From NCBI GenBank assembly GCA_043804925.1, contig JAZDIP010000008.1, positions 32,565 through 96,564 on the forward strand: 64,000 bases of DNA, in the 5' to 3' direction. This DNA is from ChocPot-Mid sp043804925. GTDB taxonomy: Bacteria; Bacteroidota; Ignavibacteria; Kapaibacteriales; UBA2268. A program made the position numbers and the translations under genes. The number at the start of each line of letters is the position of its first letter. Position 1 is the first letter of the stretch. The notes under the pieces were generated by a model that saw nothing but the letters and a program-made list of their open reading frames with translations, was not told where the DNA came from and did not search any database. Shown in pieces: positions 44,661 to 54,259 of the stretch.

Positions 44661-45087
44661 CATATTCCACTCCAATAATCGTAAAAATAACTTTTCTGGA
44701 ACGTATACCGTTCCTGAATTCACAAAGATAGATACCCTGCCATGTACCAAGATTGAACCTGCCGTCTGTTATCGGAACAGTAACCGAACTACCTGTTAAT
44801 GATGTTTTAATATGTGAAGTCATATCATCCAAACCTTCTGCAGTATGCTGATATAGATTTGCATTCTCCGGAACAAGCCGGTCAAAAAAAGTATTAAGGT
44901 CGCTTTGGACTGTTGGGTCTGCATTTTCGTTAATCGTCAGTCCTGCACTTGTATGTTTGATAAATATATGTGCAAAACCCGCTTTGAATTTTTTCAGTTC
45001 AGGTAACTGTTTTTCGATTTCATCAGTAACAAGATGAAAACCTCTTTTGTGAGGAGAAAGTGTTATAGTCTTTTGTAAAATCTTCAT
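44650..45087 (-). CDS. YjbQ/UPF0047 family protein (secondary thiamine-phosphate synthase)
   Basis: The 145-residue protein matches the UPF0047/YjbQ family: FAHIFIKHTSAGLTINENAD (about residues 39-58), HTAEGLDDMTSHIK (about 85-99), and GTWQGIYLCEFR near the C-terminus. The His residues and E/D motif form the proposed active site. Some members complement thiamine phosphate synthase mutants, hence the name; the true role is uncertain. It overlaps queC by 11 bases. Confidence 0.9.
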   Translation of the reverse strand: MKILQKTITLSPHKRGFHLVTDEIEKQLPELKKFKAGFAHIFIKHTSAGLTINENADPTVQSDLNTFFDRLVPENANLYQHTAEGLDDMTSHIKTSLTGSSVTVPITDGRFNLGTWQGIYLCEFRNGIRSRKVIFTIIGVEYDEK

Positions 45088-45183
45088 AAAATATTAAAAT
45101 TACATATTTATTAAATTACTTAAGCGAAAAAATAAATAAAAAATTGTAATTTTGTTCAATTATTTAATAAATTTTGAGATGAA

Positions 45184-45555
45184 ATGACATATACATTAAC
45201 AGGTAAATTGATTGATATTTTGAATATTCAAAATGTGAGCGAAACTTTTCAAAAAAGAGAATTCGTTGTCGAAACAGTTGAAAACAGCTCCGGAAGGGAC
45301 TTTGTCGAACAGATTAAATTCCAACTGTTGCAGGATAAATGTGGTTTAATTGATAACTACAGTATCGGCAACAATGTCAAGGTTAGTTTTAACATCAGGG
45401 GCCGCCGCTGGGAAAAAGATGGCAGAGTCAATTACTTTACAAATCTCGATGCATGGAAAATCGAACCAGACGACAATGCCGAGGAAGATGATTTCATTCC
45501 TCCTTATGACGACAAAGCACCTTTTGTGGATGATATTGATGATGTTCCTTTTTAA
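45184..45555 (+). CDS. DUF3127-family protein, OB-fold-like
   Basis: The 123-residue protein matches DUF3127: KREFVVETVENSSGRDFVEQ, IKFQLLQDKCGLID, VKVSFNIRGRRWEKDGR-like segment (NVKVSFNIRGRRW), and a strongly acidic tail (DDNAEEDDFIPP, DDIDDVPF). The composition and the acidic C-terminal tail ending in PF recall single-strand DNA-binding proteins, but the function is unproven. It is common in Bacteroidota. A seven-base repeat array begins two bases after its stop. Confidence 0.85.
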   Translation: MTYTLTGKLIDILNIQNVSETFQKREFVVETVENSSGRDFVEQIKFQLLQDKCGLIDNYSIGNNVKVSFNIRGRRWEKDGRVNYFTNLDAWKIEPDDNAEEDDFIPPYDDKAPFVDDIDDVPF

Positions 45556-45556
45556 T

Positions 45557-45590
45557 TAATTACGAATTATGAATTACGAATTATGAATTA
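45557..45590. repeat. Seven-base array filling the gap between DUF3127 gene and fmt
   Basis: TAATTAC, GAATTAT, GAATTAC, GAATTAT, GAATTA occupy the whole space between the two convergent stop codons; the last unit supplies the fmt stop. Confidence 0.8.
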
Positions 45591-46520
45591 TTCAAGGATT
45601 CCTTCTTTTCTTCCTCTGTATCCCCTGAGGAAATCCTGAATTTTCATAGGCCGTTTGCCGGGTAGTTGAATTTCTCTTAATGATATAATACCTTTGTCGC
45701 ATTGTACATTCATTATATTGTCATTAATCGAAAAAGTTCCGGGAATACCTTTTCCGCAAGCGGAAAATTCGACTCGAAGAATTTTTAATCTTTCTCCATT
45801 CCAGAGTGTCCATGCACCCTGAAAAGGAGAAAGCCCGTGAATGAAATTCCTAACATTCTCAGCATGCTGATTCCAATTGATTTTACAAAATTCAGGAAAT
45901 ATTTTCGGAGCCGGAGTGGCTAAACTGTTATCTTGAACCATCAGCTGATAATCACTTGAAATTAATAGATTGCATGTATCCACAGCCATTTGTGCCGCCT
46001 TGGGCATCATAAGGTCATGTAAATCGCCTGCTGTTGCTCCTTCGGGAATATCCATTGCTTTTTGCAGTAAAATATTTCCGGTGTCAACTTTTTTTTCGAG
46101 AATGAATGAAGTCAGCCCCGTTGTTTTTTCGCCATTAATTATAGCCCAATTGATTGGTGCGGCACCTCTGTATTTTGGGAGCAGACTTGCATGTATATTG
46201 AATGTTGCTATTTTGGATATGGTGAATACTTCTTCGGGCAAAATCCTGAATGCAAGAACTACCATGATATCGGGTTCGAATGATTTGAGCTCATTAATAA
46301 AGCTATCATCTTTGAGTTTTTCAGGCTGCAAAACCGGAATTCCTAACTCAGTTGCTTTGATTTTTACATCGGAGGGCATTACTTTTTTCCCTCGCCCCTG
46401 TGGTTTGTCGGGTACGGTAACGACTGCCTTTATTCCGAATACTTCATGCAATTCAACAAGAGTGGGAACAGCAAATTCGGGTGTCCCCATAAAAATAATA
46501 TTTGGCATTTCTTTAGTCAA
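45588..46520 (-). CDS. fmt: Methionyl-tRNA formyltransferase
   Basis: The 310-residue protein formylates initiator Met-tRNA. It begins IIFMGTPEFAVPTLVEL and has the formyl-transfer motifs VVLAFRILPEEV, NIHASLLPKYRGAAPINWAI (about residues 110-130) and the loop with VTVPDKPQGRGKK (about 34-46). The C-terminal domain with FIHGLSPFQGAWT follows. Length and motifs are standard. Confidence 0.96.
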   Translation of the reverse strand: MTKEMPNIIFMGTPEFAVPTLVELHEVFGIKAVVTVPDKPQGRGKKVMPSDVKIKATELGIPVLQPEKLKDDSFINELKSFEPDIMVVLAFRILPEEVFTISKIATFNIHASLLPKYRGAAPINWAIINGEKTTGLTSFILEKKVDTGNILLQKAMDIPEGATAGDLHDLMMPKAAQMAVDTCNLLISSDYQLMVQDNSLATPAPKIFPEFCKINWNQHAENVRNFIHGLSPFQGAWTLWNGERLKILRVEFSACGKGIPGTFSINDNIMNVQCDKGIISLREIQLPGKRPMKIQDFLRGYRGRKEGILE

Positions 46521-46699
46521 TTTTTTGAATCAGTACTACTATTAATTTAATATATTTATTTTATTTTTTTTGTTTTGCTAAAACCGTAAAATCAATTTAA
46601 TATATTTTTTTAAAATATGGAGAAGGGTTTTTTGATATAGGGATTTGATTTAATAATATTATTTTGTTAATTTGAAAGAATAAATTTGAAAATAATATA

Positions 46700-47530
46700 A
46701 TGAATAATATAAATTATTTAAATATTGGTTGTGGAGATAGATTTCATAATGATTGGATAAACATTGATGTTTTTCCACTTAATCCTGAAGTTATCCATTG
46801 TGATATAATGAAAGGACTGCCATATGAAGATAATACATTCGACGCTGTATATCATTCACACGTATTGGAACATCTACCAAAAGACAAAGCTATTGATTTT
46901 ATTAAGGAATGTTACCGGGTATTAAAAAAATCAGGAGTAATCAGGGTAGTTGTGCCTGATTTACAAAAAATTGCCGAAAATTACTTAAAGAATTTAAATG
47001 ATAACTTAAACAATCCTGATGAGATTTCAGATATGGAATATGATTGGACAATGCTTGAATTTTACGACCAAACCGTTAGGAATAAAAGCGGTGGAGAAAT
47101 GGTTGAATTCATTCAAAAAAGTGGAAGAAAAAACAAGGATTTTTTAATGGACAGAATTGGTGACACAGCAATTAAAATCTTGAATGAAAATAATGATAGT
47201 TTATCCTTAAAAAATAAACTAAAGAAATTTTTAAAACTGAAATTTAAATTGAAAATTAATATTATTTTTGATATAATATTTAGCAAGGTTCTTTTTGGGA
47301 GATACAGGGAAATTTATAAGATTGGTTCTTTCAGAATATCAGGTGAGGTGCATCAATGGATGTACGATGAGTATTCGCTGACAAGATTATTGAAAGAAAC
47401 CGGTTTCCGTAATGTGAAAATATGCAGTGCTTTCGATAGCGATATTGAAAATTGGAATGATTATGCTTTGGATAGTAAGGATGGATTTGTATATAAACCT
47501 AATTCTATTTTTATTGAGGCATTAAAATAG
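46700..47530 (+). CDS. SAM-dependent methyltransferase (class I)
   Basis: The 276-residue protein starts with YLNIGCGDRFHNDWINIDV (SAM motif I at residues 5-12) and continues with YEDNTFDAVYHSHVLEHLP and VLKKSGVIRVVVPDL, the Methyltransf_11 pattern. A helical insert of about 100 residues precedes EVHQWMYDEYSLTRLLKETG. It converges with the glycosyltransferase at 47534, three bases away, and lies at the edge of the polysaccharide locus, so a sugar or lipid substrate is likely but not shown. Confidence 0.82.
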   Translation: MNNINYLNIGCGDRFHNDWINIDVFPLNPEVIHCDIMKGLPYEDNTFDAVYHSHVLEHLPKDKAIDFIKECYRVLKKSGVIRVVVPDLQKIAENYLKNLNDNLNNPDEISDMEYDWTMLEFYDQTVRNKSGGEMVEFIQKSGRKNKDFLMDRIGDTAIKILNENNDSLSLKNKLKKFLKLKFKLKINIIFDIIFSKVLFGRYREIYKIGSFRISGEVHQWMYDEYSLTRLLKETGFRNVKICSAFDSDIENWNDYALDSKDGFVYKPNSIFIEALK

Positions 47531-47533
47531 TCA

Positions 47534-48781
47534 TCAAAAACTATTATAAACTTCCAAATATTTTTTGGCATATTCCATAAGATTATAATTTTTTACAGCG
47601 TTCTCCCTGATTTTATTCTTGTCAAAAATATATTTACCCGAAATAAAGTCATTTATGCTTTCTGACAGTGAAGTTTCGGAAGTGTCCTTACACAATATTC
47701 CATTGAATCCATGAATGATTTGCTCTTTGACACCACCCACTGGGAAACCGATAACAGGAGTACCGCAAAGCATTGATTCCAACACAGTATTGCCAAATGA
47801 TTCGGCTATTGAGGGAGTGATGAAAACATCGGCGGATGAGTATGCTTCGTTCAATGAAAATTCGTCGTCCAAATAACCAAGGTTTATTATATCAATGCCG
47901 TTTATTACTGTGCTGACGTTTTGCCTGCCTATTGTGAGTAGTAATATATTTTTGTTTTGAGTAAAGTTTTGTTTCAATGAATTTAGTAAAATATCGAGAC
48001 CTTTCAATTTCCTGTTTAAATTGTCAGCAACGAACAGCAATATGATTTTATCATTAGGAAGTTTGAGTTTGTCCCTTGTTGCTTTTTTATCGAGAATTTT
48101 ATATTTATTCGTATCCATTCCATTTGGAACGAATTTATGAGGGAAGTTGCCGAAAAGCTTGCCCGAAAGCGATTCTTCCATCATCCAGCGGGAAGGTGAA
48201 ACCACACAAAGATTTTTTACTTCTTGCAAAGCTTCGAGTTTTGTTTTAAGAATGTGTCTGGAATAGTTCTTCCAAATAGTACCTTTTAACTGCGGACAGT
48301 TAGAACAATCGCTTTGAAATTTCCTGCAATCCAAAGCATAATGACAGCCACCTGAAAATGGATTCATGTCGCTGAGAGTCCATACGATTTTTTTGTCTTT
48401 TACATTTTTAAAAAAGGTGCTGTAATTCAAAAAATAAGACACCCATCGCAAATGGATTACATCGGCTTCGGCGACCAAAGGATGTTTGTATATCGGAATA
48501 AGTGATTTGGGGTAAGTAAATATTTCGTTCCCCTTTACCCTATTTAAAAGCATTAATCGGTTTATACCTTCGTAAAAGCCGAATTTGAAAAATCTGTATT
48601 TATCAAGTATATAATTTGAATTAACATGCTCAAAAAACTGATAGACTTCAGGAATGTTCCTTTTTCTCAGGAATACTAAAACTTTGGAATCAACTCCCAG
48701 TTCCAAAAGACCTTGATGCAGGCGAATACAGGCACCGGCTGCTCCTCCAGTATCAGATGTCGATATATGTAGTATTTTCAT
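47534..48781 (-). CDS. Glycosyltransferase family 4
   Basis: The 415-residue GT-B enzyme has the N-terminal glycine-rich motif HISTSDTGGAAGACIRLHQG, a middle segment VADNLNRKLKGLDILLNSL and the donor-binding EX7E region FITPSIAESFGNTVLESMLCGTPVIGF (given here as PSIAESFGNTVLESML). A cysteine-rich segment (CHYALDCRK, CSNCPQLK) at about 145-165 is seen in some WcaC-like members. It transfers a sugar onto the surface polysaccharide; donor and acceptor are unknown. Its start overlaps the next gene by four bases. Confidence 0.88.
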   Translation of the reverse strand: MKILHISTSDTGGAAGACIRLHQGLLELGVDSKVLVFLRKRNIPEVYQFFEHVNSNYILDKYRFFKFGFYEGINRLMLLNRVKGNEIFTYPKSLIPIYKHPLVAEADVIHLRWVSYFLNYSTFFKNVKDKKIVWTLSDMNPFSGGCHYALDCRKFQSDCSNCPQLKGTIWKNYSRHILKTKLEALQEVKNLCVVSPSRWMMEESLSGKLFGNFPHKFVPNGMDTNKYKILDKKATRDKLKLPNDKIILLFVADNLNRKLKGLDILLNSLKQNFTQNKNILLLTIGRQNVSTVINGIDIINLGYLDDEFSLNEAYSSADVFITPSIAESFGNTVLESMLCGTPVIGFPVGGVKEQIIHGFNGILCKDTSETSLSESINDFISGKYIFDKNKIRENAVKNYNLMEYAKKYLEVYNSF

Positions 48782-49434
48782 TTCCTTTTTTGAAAAATAT
48801 AAAAATCAGAAAAAGATGTTCTTATATCATTTTCATCATATGGATATTCATTTGGTATAAATTTTATTAATTCGAAATCCACAGCATTTTTTTCAACCCA
48901 TTCTGAAAATTTTCTGTGTTTTACATGTTCGGCTATTCGATTATTCTCAAGTTCATTATGGTTAGATGAATAAATAATTACATACTTCAATGAGGATGAA
49001 AATAACTTTTTCATATAGTCTGAATATACTTCTTCTTCAACAAGGTGAAATATTACATCAAGACTTAAAGTTAATTGAGCTTTTTCTCCATCAAATGATT
49101 CTAACAATTTAAACTGCTTTGAGGAATCGGCTTTGTACAACTCTTTGCATATTGAAATAGCTGTATTGCTTACATCAAAACCAAAGTAAGATTTAAAATC
49201 AAAATATTTAAGTTGGTTTCCATCGCCACAACCAAATTCAATTACAGTCTCAATATTGTTTTCTTCCACAAATTCATTGATAATTTTACCCTTAAACTCA
49301 GCAAGATTATTGTAGGAACCTGCACCTGAATTACCGCCTTTTTTGTATCTTTCATCCCAATATTTTCCGGAATTTGAAAATGATGGAATACCTTTTAGGA
49401 AAAAATAAACCTTTTTTAATATGCTTTTTATCAT
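48778..49434 (-). CDS. SAM-dependent methyltransferase
   Basis: The 218-residue protein has SAM motif I in VIEFGCGDGNQLKYF (about residues 62-76) and FGFDVSNTAI (about 82-92). It starts with a hydrophobic stretch and SGKYWDERYKKGGNSG. It probably methylates a sugar or another intermediate of the polysaccharide pathway. It lies between two GT4 genes and overlaps the downstream one by four bases. Confidence 0.8.
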   Translation of the reverse strand: MIKSILKKVYFFLKGIPSFSNSGKYWDERYKKGGNSGAGSYNNLAEFKGKIINEFVEENNIETVIEFGCGDGNQLKYFDFKSYFGFDVSNTAISICKELYKADSSKQFKLLESFDGEKAQLTLSLDVIFHLVEEEVYSDYMKKLFSSSLKYVIIYSSNHNELENNRIAEHVKHRKFSEWVEKNAVDFELIKFIPNEYPYDENDIRTSFSDFYIFQKRK

Positions 49435-49452
49435 AATATTAATTTCATTAAT

Positions 49453-50670
49453 TCAAATATTTAAATTTAAGAACTCTACATATTTATCTAATACTACTTT
49501 ACTGCCGAAATTATCATTAGCGAAATTTAATGCATTCAAACTCATCTCTTTTCTCAGTTTGTCATCGAATAAAGTTTGGGCATTGTTAACTAATTGAACT
49601 ATATCGCCTGCAGGAGATAAATATCCGTTTATATTATTAACAATCAAATCAGGTACACCACCAACATTGAAAGCTATTGCAGGTAGTCCGCAATACAATC
49701 CTTCCAATATTGCTAATCCAAAACTTTCAATAACTGTGGGAGAAATCAAGAAGCCGCAATTTTTTACATAGGATATATTTTTTTCCTGTGATACATGCCC
49801 TGGCATAAAACACTTAGCATTAGCCGGTAAATCTCCGAGTTGAGATTTTAAACCACTTTCGATGTGTCCGGATAAATAAAAAATCAATTTCCTATCAGTA
49901 CTTTGAGCTAACTTAAGGATAATTTGCTTAATGTAAGCTGAACCTTTGAAAATACTGCCGGCTGAGGGTATATAAATTAAGATAGCATTATCATTTGTTT
50001 TGAATTCATCAGGGAAATCACATTTTTTGATATTGTGAATTAAATCCTGATTTATGAGATTTGGAATTACAACAATTTCTTTCGGTATAACAGTATAGGA
50101 ATTTAAAAACACTTCTTTCATATAATTCGAAGGACAAACAGCGACATCAAATTTTTTCAGTGCTGTATTTTCAAGTTTCATAGCTGTGGAAATGTCTTTT
50201 TTAGAATAAGGAATTCCATCTGCAATATTAGCAAATCTCGAAGGGTTGTGATGTGAAATCCAAATAAATTTACAATCTAAGATTTTTTTAATATATAATC
50301 CGGGTGCTCCATGGTCAGGAAAAATCACATAATCCGGTTTGAATTCTTTTAATGGTTTTCTTATCCTGAAAGAAGGTATGGCATACCTGACAATATCCGC
50401 AGTTTGTGAATAGCTGATTTTAATGTCAGTAATCCAATAGTAAAGTAAAATAAGATAGTGAACAATCAGAGTCAGGTACTTAGGATATGATTTGAAGATT
50501 ATATCAGGATTGTTAATTTTTGCAATGTTTTTGTCGAGAACAAATAGTTTAACATTATATCCTGCATCTTTAAAGCTATGATATAAATTCGCATGGGCAC
50601 TGGACACACCGCCACTATAAGGCGGGTATGAGCTTGTTATGATTGCTATTTTAATATTATTTAAAAACAT
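49453..50670 (-). CDS. Glycosyltransferase family 4
   Basis: The 405-residue GT-B enzyme has IAIITSSYPPYSGGVSSAHA at the N-terminus and the donor site ISPTVIESFGLAILEGLYCG (about residues 308-327) with IAFNVGGVPDLI. WISHHNPSR is in the acceptor domain. It belongs to the polysaccharide cluster and overlaps the GT2 gene by 14 bases. Confidence 0.88.
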   Translation of the reverse strand: MFLNNIKIAIITSSYPPYSGGVSSAHANLYHSFKDAGYNVKLFVLDKNIAKINNPDIIFKSYPKYLTLIVHYLILLYYWITDIKISYSQTADIVRYAIPSFRIRKPLKEFKPDYVIFPDHGAPGLYIKKILDCKFIWISHHNPSRFANIADGIPYSKKDISTAMKLENTALKKFDVAVCPSNYMKEVFLNSYTVIPKEIVVIPNLINQDLIHNIKKCDFPDEFKTNDNAILIYIPSAGSIFKGSAYIKQIILKLAQSTDRKLIFYLSGHIESGLKSQLGDLPANAKCFMPGHVSQEKNISYVKNCGFLISPTVIESFGLAILEGLYCGLPAIAFNVGGVPDLIVNNINGYLSPAGDIVQLVNNAQTLFDDKLRKEMSLNALNFANDNFGSKVVLDKYVEFLNLNI

Positions 50671-51421
50671 TTTTTAATTTATTTACAATTTTTATAATGA
50701 TAACTTGTTTTAAATTTACAACTTCTTTAATCGTAATATTGATTTTGAAAGCAATTGAAAATTTTCCAAATAACCAATATACCTTAATTCTCTCCATAAT
50801 ATAAGAAAGAGTAAATGTACTCGACACACCAAGAGTTGACATTAAAACCAATGGTGAGTTGATAATCTTATGTTTTGCTTTATCGTAAAATTGCCAGTTG
50901 AAAACTCTATCAGATGCAATTTTTAAGTCTTCGTTATAAAGTCCGTTGTTAATTAAAAAATTTCTTTTTAAAATTGTCCCGGTATGTGGAAATTTGAATT
51001 CATGACAATTTTTATCAATATGTGGTTCAGAATATTTTTTATTACTTTTATAATTAAAATAAATTCCGCAAGCCAATAAATCATAGGAATCAATATCGTC
51101 AGAAAAAATTGAATTTAGAAGTTCGGTATCGTAATACACATCATCTGAACTTAGAAAATGAATCCATTCGCCTTCAGCTAATCTGATTCCCTTATTAAAG
51201 GCATTATAAATTCCTGTATCAGGTTCACGAATATACCGAACTTTATAATCAGCTTTTTTAATGTAATCTTCAACTATTTTTTGAGTATTATCGGAGGACA
51301 TGTTGTCAATTATAATATGTTCAATATCTTTAAATTTTTGCATTATTACACTTTCAAGACAACCCTTCAGGACATGTCCTCTGTTATATGTTGCGGTTAT
51401 TATAGTTAGTTTTACAGGCAT
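50657..51421 (-). CDS. Glycosyltransferase family 2
   Basis: The 254-residue GT-A enzyme starts KLTIITATYNRGHVLKGCLE and has the nucleotide-binding HIIIDNMSSDNT, the DxD-like HFLSSDDVYY (about residue 88-97) and TGTILKRNFLI. The pattern is that of inverting GT2 enzymes with a short C-terminus and no membrane helix. It is in the middle of the polysaccharide operon. Confidence 0.88.
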   Translation of the reverse strand: MPVKLTIITATYNRGHVLKGCLESVIMQKFKDIEHIIIDNMSSDNTQKIVEDYIKKADYKVRYIREPDTGIYNAFNKGIRLAEGEWIHFLSSDDVYYDTELLNSIFSDDIDSYDLLACGIYFNYKSNKKYSEPHIDKNCHEFKFPHTGTILKRNFLINNGLYNEDLKIASDRVFNWQFYDKAKHKIINSPLVLMSTLGVSSTFTLSYIMERIKVYWLFGKFSIAFKINITIKEVVNLKQVIIIKIVNKLKNVFK

Positions 51422-51427
51422 TTTATT

Positions 51428-52147
51428 TTAACTTTTATTTATCCAAAAACCCCACCAGGTATCTTCAATATTTTTGATGTCGAAACCTTCTTTCCGAAGT
51501 TTCATACATGCTGTATAACTACCGATTAAGTGGTTGAGCATGCTTGGGTGAGTATCGTGAAACAGCACAACGCCACCGGGCTTGACATAAGGTAGTACTT
51601 TGTGGAAATCATTAATCACGTAAGCGGTATCGTGACAAGCATCAATGATAACAAAGTCAATTACTTTACCGTCCATATATTTTGATAAGTCCATTGTCAT
51701 AGTGTTCTCGTAAATTTGCAATACACGATTTTCAAATCCAAAACTACGATATACTCTTCCAATATCTTTCTGAACTAAATTATATGTTGTTAGTTCTCCT
51801 GTTTGTTTTTCTATTGGAGCATTGACTGTATATACAAAAGCATTTGTCAGGTTGTTGCAAATATTCGCAACAGTATTGCCATGTGCCGTACCTAATTCCA
51901 AAACTATATTTGGTTGAAAATGCTTGATTATTTTCATTAATGCCGTATAATCGTCGTGGTCTTTTGGACCCATAAAAGGTGGCAAACATATATCATCCAA
52001 AATTGGAGGTTTTATTATAACATTATTCTGAACAATTTCATTCAATTTAATTGATGGAAGTTTGTAAAACAACTTATAAAAATAGCTGTAGATTCTATGA
52101 TAATATTCATTTAAATAATATTTTTTTATACTTTTAATGGAAATCAT
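51428..52147 (-). CDS. Class I SAM-dependent methyltransferase (Methyltransf_24-like)
   Basis: The 239-residue protein has VLELGTAHGNTVANICNNL as SAM motif I (about residues 79-97), FVIIDACHDTAYVINDFH (about 165-182) and GGVVLFHDTHPS (about 191-202). These motifs are typical of sugar O-methyltransferases and cephalosporin-hydroxylase-like proteins. It overlaps the sulfotransferase gene by four bases, so it is part of the same operon. Confidence 0.8.
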   Translation of the reverse strand: MISIKSIKKYYLNEYYHRIYSYFYKLFYKLPSIKLNEIVQNNVIIKPPILDDICLPPFMGPKDHDDYTALMKIIKHFQPNIVLELGTAHGNTVANICNNLTNAFVYTVNAPIEKQTGELTTYNLVQKDIGRVYRSFGFENRVLQIYENTMTMDLSKYMDGKVIDFVIIDACHDTAYVINDFHKVLPYVKPGGVVLFHDTHPSMLNHLIGSYTACMKLRKEGFDIKNIEDTWWGFWINKS

Positions 52148-52941
52148 TTTATTTTATATCCTAAATAATTCATTGCTTCATCAGCATAATAGTAAATAAT
52201 TTCTAATTGCTCATTGGTTAATTTGTTTTCCCATTGATTTGATTTTGCATCACCAATAAATTTATAATTAGGGTCTGTGTATCTTTTTTTTAATGATGAA
52301 TTTATTGCGATATTTTTCATATTATCAACAGAACTATTAGTGGAAGAATTCACGAGAAGTTTTTCGTTAGTTTCAATTTGTAAGAATTTAGAAATTCGTT
52401 TCAATTCTTCAATTGGATTTATAATCAAATCTTCGTATTTGAGTTTTAAGATTTCAATTTTTATTTCATGATTCCAATGGTTTAACCAAGAATTTATGTG
52501 ATTTTGCCAAGAGCCATAGGTCAACCTGCCTGTAAACATATCTATTATAAATTGTTCAAAAGTAAATTCATAACCAAAATTTTTTGAGAATTTGTAGTAA
52601 GAAATACAAACGTCACGAGGGTCTCTGTATAAATAAATTACTTTCAAATATAAATTTTTATCTTTGTTCCTGAAAGGTTCGTGAGATTTAACAATATGAT
52701 AATCTGATTTTATTAATGATTTGTTTTTTACAGGAACATATATATCAGGAATAATAATGTTTAAATCATCTAAACTATTTGGATGTATATTATAAACTAA
52801 ATTAGACAACAAAGTTCTTACCCAAGTATTTCCTGAACGTGGGAATGAAACAAGAAAAACATCTTTAGAAGATGGCTCAAAATTGTTTTCAATTTTTTTG
52901 TCTAACAATTTTAATGTAGTTATTATTTTTGATTTAATCAT
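52144..52941 (-). CDS. PAPS-dependent sulfotransferase
   Basis: The 265-residue protein has the 5'-phosphosulfate-binding loop LVSFPRSGNTWVRTLLSNL (about residues 30-48) and the 3'-phosphate-binding segment LKVIYLYRDPRDVCISYYKF (about 98-117), with KLKYEDLI later. It transfers sulfate from PAPS to an acceptor, here probably a sugar of the exported polysaccharide. The APS kinase gene in the same cluster (55389..55991) would supply PAPS. No membrane helix is seen. Confidence 0.9.
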   Translation of the reverse strand: MIKSKIITTLKLLDKKIENNFEPSSKDVFLVSFPRSGNTWVRTLLSNLVYNIHPNSLDDLNIIIPDIYVPVKNKSLIKSDYHIVKSHEPFRNKDKNLYLKVIYLYRDPRDVCISYYKFSKNFGYEFTFEQFIIDMFTGRLTYGSWQNHINSWLNHWNHEIKIEILKLKYEDLIINPIEELKRISKFLQIETNEKLLVNSSTNSSVDNMKNIAINSSLKKRYTDPNYKFIGDAKSNQWENKLTNEQLEIIYYYADEAMNYLGYKIK

Positions 52942-52948
52942 ATTCTTA

Positions 52949-54259
52949 TTATAATTCTGTTAATCCATTTTCCCAAAAACTTTTTACAAAAATTTCTCCC
53001 TTTAAATGTTCCGGATAGTTAAACCCTGTTTTGTTGTAGTCGTTTTCAGATATTTTGAATTTTGTAGCATATTCCCAAATGTCAAGAGACTTAATTCTAA
53101 AATTAATTATCTGAAAACCTAATAAATAATCTCCTTGTATAAGTGGTTCCGGATATAACACAAAATTAATTTTGTCGATTTGTGGTGAATATAGAACTAG
53201 TTGCATCTGGTAAGAAATTCCACAAGCTAATTTTTGTGCAAATCTATCATAAAGGTACCATATAACATTAATATCTCCTTTAAGATTTGAGTCAGGTTTA
53301 ATCTTTAATTCGACATGAATTTCTTCGGTGCTGGCAAAGGAATTTTTTAGATTGCCGTCCTTGTCTTTTAAAGTAACCTGAATGATTTGCGGAGCATCGT
53401 CTTTTATATCTTGTGGATTTCTGAAAACCGGATTTTCCGAACTGCTTTTTATTGAATCATTAATTCGTTCCAAATAGCTGTCAATAACATCATTAGTATC
53501 ACCGAGCATTTCAACTTCACCTGAGTTTAGCAGTATGCTTTTTGGACAGAGGTTTCGGACCGCCCCCATATTATGGCTCACAAACAAAACGGTTCTGCCT
53601 TGTTTGGAGACGTCTTCCATTTTGCCGAGACATTTTTTTTGGAATGCGGCGTCGCCGACGGCAAGGACTTCGTCCACTATGAGTATTTCGGGTTCGAGGT
53701 GTGCCGCTACGGCAAATGCAAGCCGAACGTTCATGCCGCTGGAGTATCGCTTGATGGGTGTGTCGAGGAATTGCTCCACTTCGGCAAATGCAACGATTTC
53801 GTCGAACTTTTTTTGTATTTCGTTTTTTCGCATTCCGAGTATGGAGCCGTTGAGGTAAATGTTTTCCCTTCCGGAGAGTTCGGGATGGAATCCGGTGCCG
53901 ACTTCAAGCAGTGAACCGACTCGTCCGTTGATGCGTGCAAATCCGGTTGTGGGCGATGTTATTTTCGAAAGAATTTTGAGCAATGTGGATTTGCCTGCTC
54001 CGTTGCGTCCGATGATGCCGACGACGTCACCGTGCTTTATGTCGAGATTGATGTTACGCAATGCCCAGAATGTGTCTTTGGGTGTGTCTTTTGGGTATTG
54101 GGTTTTGTCGAGCAAACGCTGTGCCTTGCTTTTTGAGAGCCGGTAGAAGTGTCGGGGTAAACCGAGCAATACTTCGCGGAATGTACGCGAGAAGTCCACG
54201 GTGGCTCCGAGTTGGTACCGTTTTCCGAGGTTTTCAGTATGTATAGCAACACTTTTCAT
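52949..54259 (-). CDS. wzt: ABC exporter ATPase of Wzt type with polysaccharide-binding C-terminal domain
   Basis: The 436-residue protein has a complete ATPase domain (residues about 1-245): Walker A GIIGRNGAGKSTLL (about 78-91), signature YSSGMNVRLAFAV (about 168) and Walker B EILIVDEVLAVGDAAF (about 190). Residues 260-436 match the Wzt C-terminal beta-sandwich that recognises the end of the glycan chain. It drives export of O-antigen or a similar polysaccharide with the permease at 54505. Base composition changes sharply at about 53530: the ATPase part is GC-rich for this region, the C-terminal part strongly AT-rich, which suggests a mosaic gene. Confidence 0.92.
   Translation of the reverse strand: MKSVAIHTENLGKRYQLGATVDFSRTFREVLLGLPRHFYRLSKSKAQRLLDKTQYPKDTPKDTFWALRNINLDIKHGDVVGIIGRNGAGKSTLLKILSKITSPTTGFARINGRVGSLLEVGTGFHPELSGRENIYLNGSILGMRKNEIQKKFDEIVAFAEVEQFLDTPIKRYSSGMNVRLAFAVAAHLEPEILIVDEVLAVGDAAFQKKCLGKMEDVSKQGRTVLFVSHNMGAVRNLCPKSILLNSGEVEMLGDTNDVIDSYLERINDSIKSSSENPVFRNPQDIKDDAPQIIQVTLKDKDGNLKNSFASTEEIHVELKIKPDSNLKGDINVIWYLYDRFAQKLACGISYQMQLVLYSPQIDKINFVLYPEPLIQGDYLLGFQIINFRIKSLDIWEYATKFKISENDYNKTGFNYPEHLKGEIFVKSFWENGLTEL

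Noticed and set aside
45970..46545. Open frame of 191 codons opposite fmt
   Set aside because: It lies fully antisense to a gene with complete family motifs; it has no recognisable domain.
53535..54252. Several long frames on both strands in the GC-rich half of wzt
   Set aside because: They result from fewer stop codons in GC-rich sequence; only the ABC ATPase frame shows family motifs.
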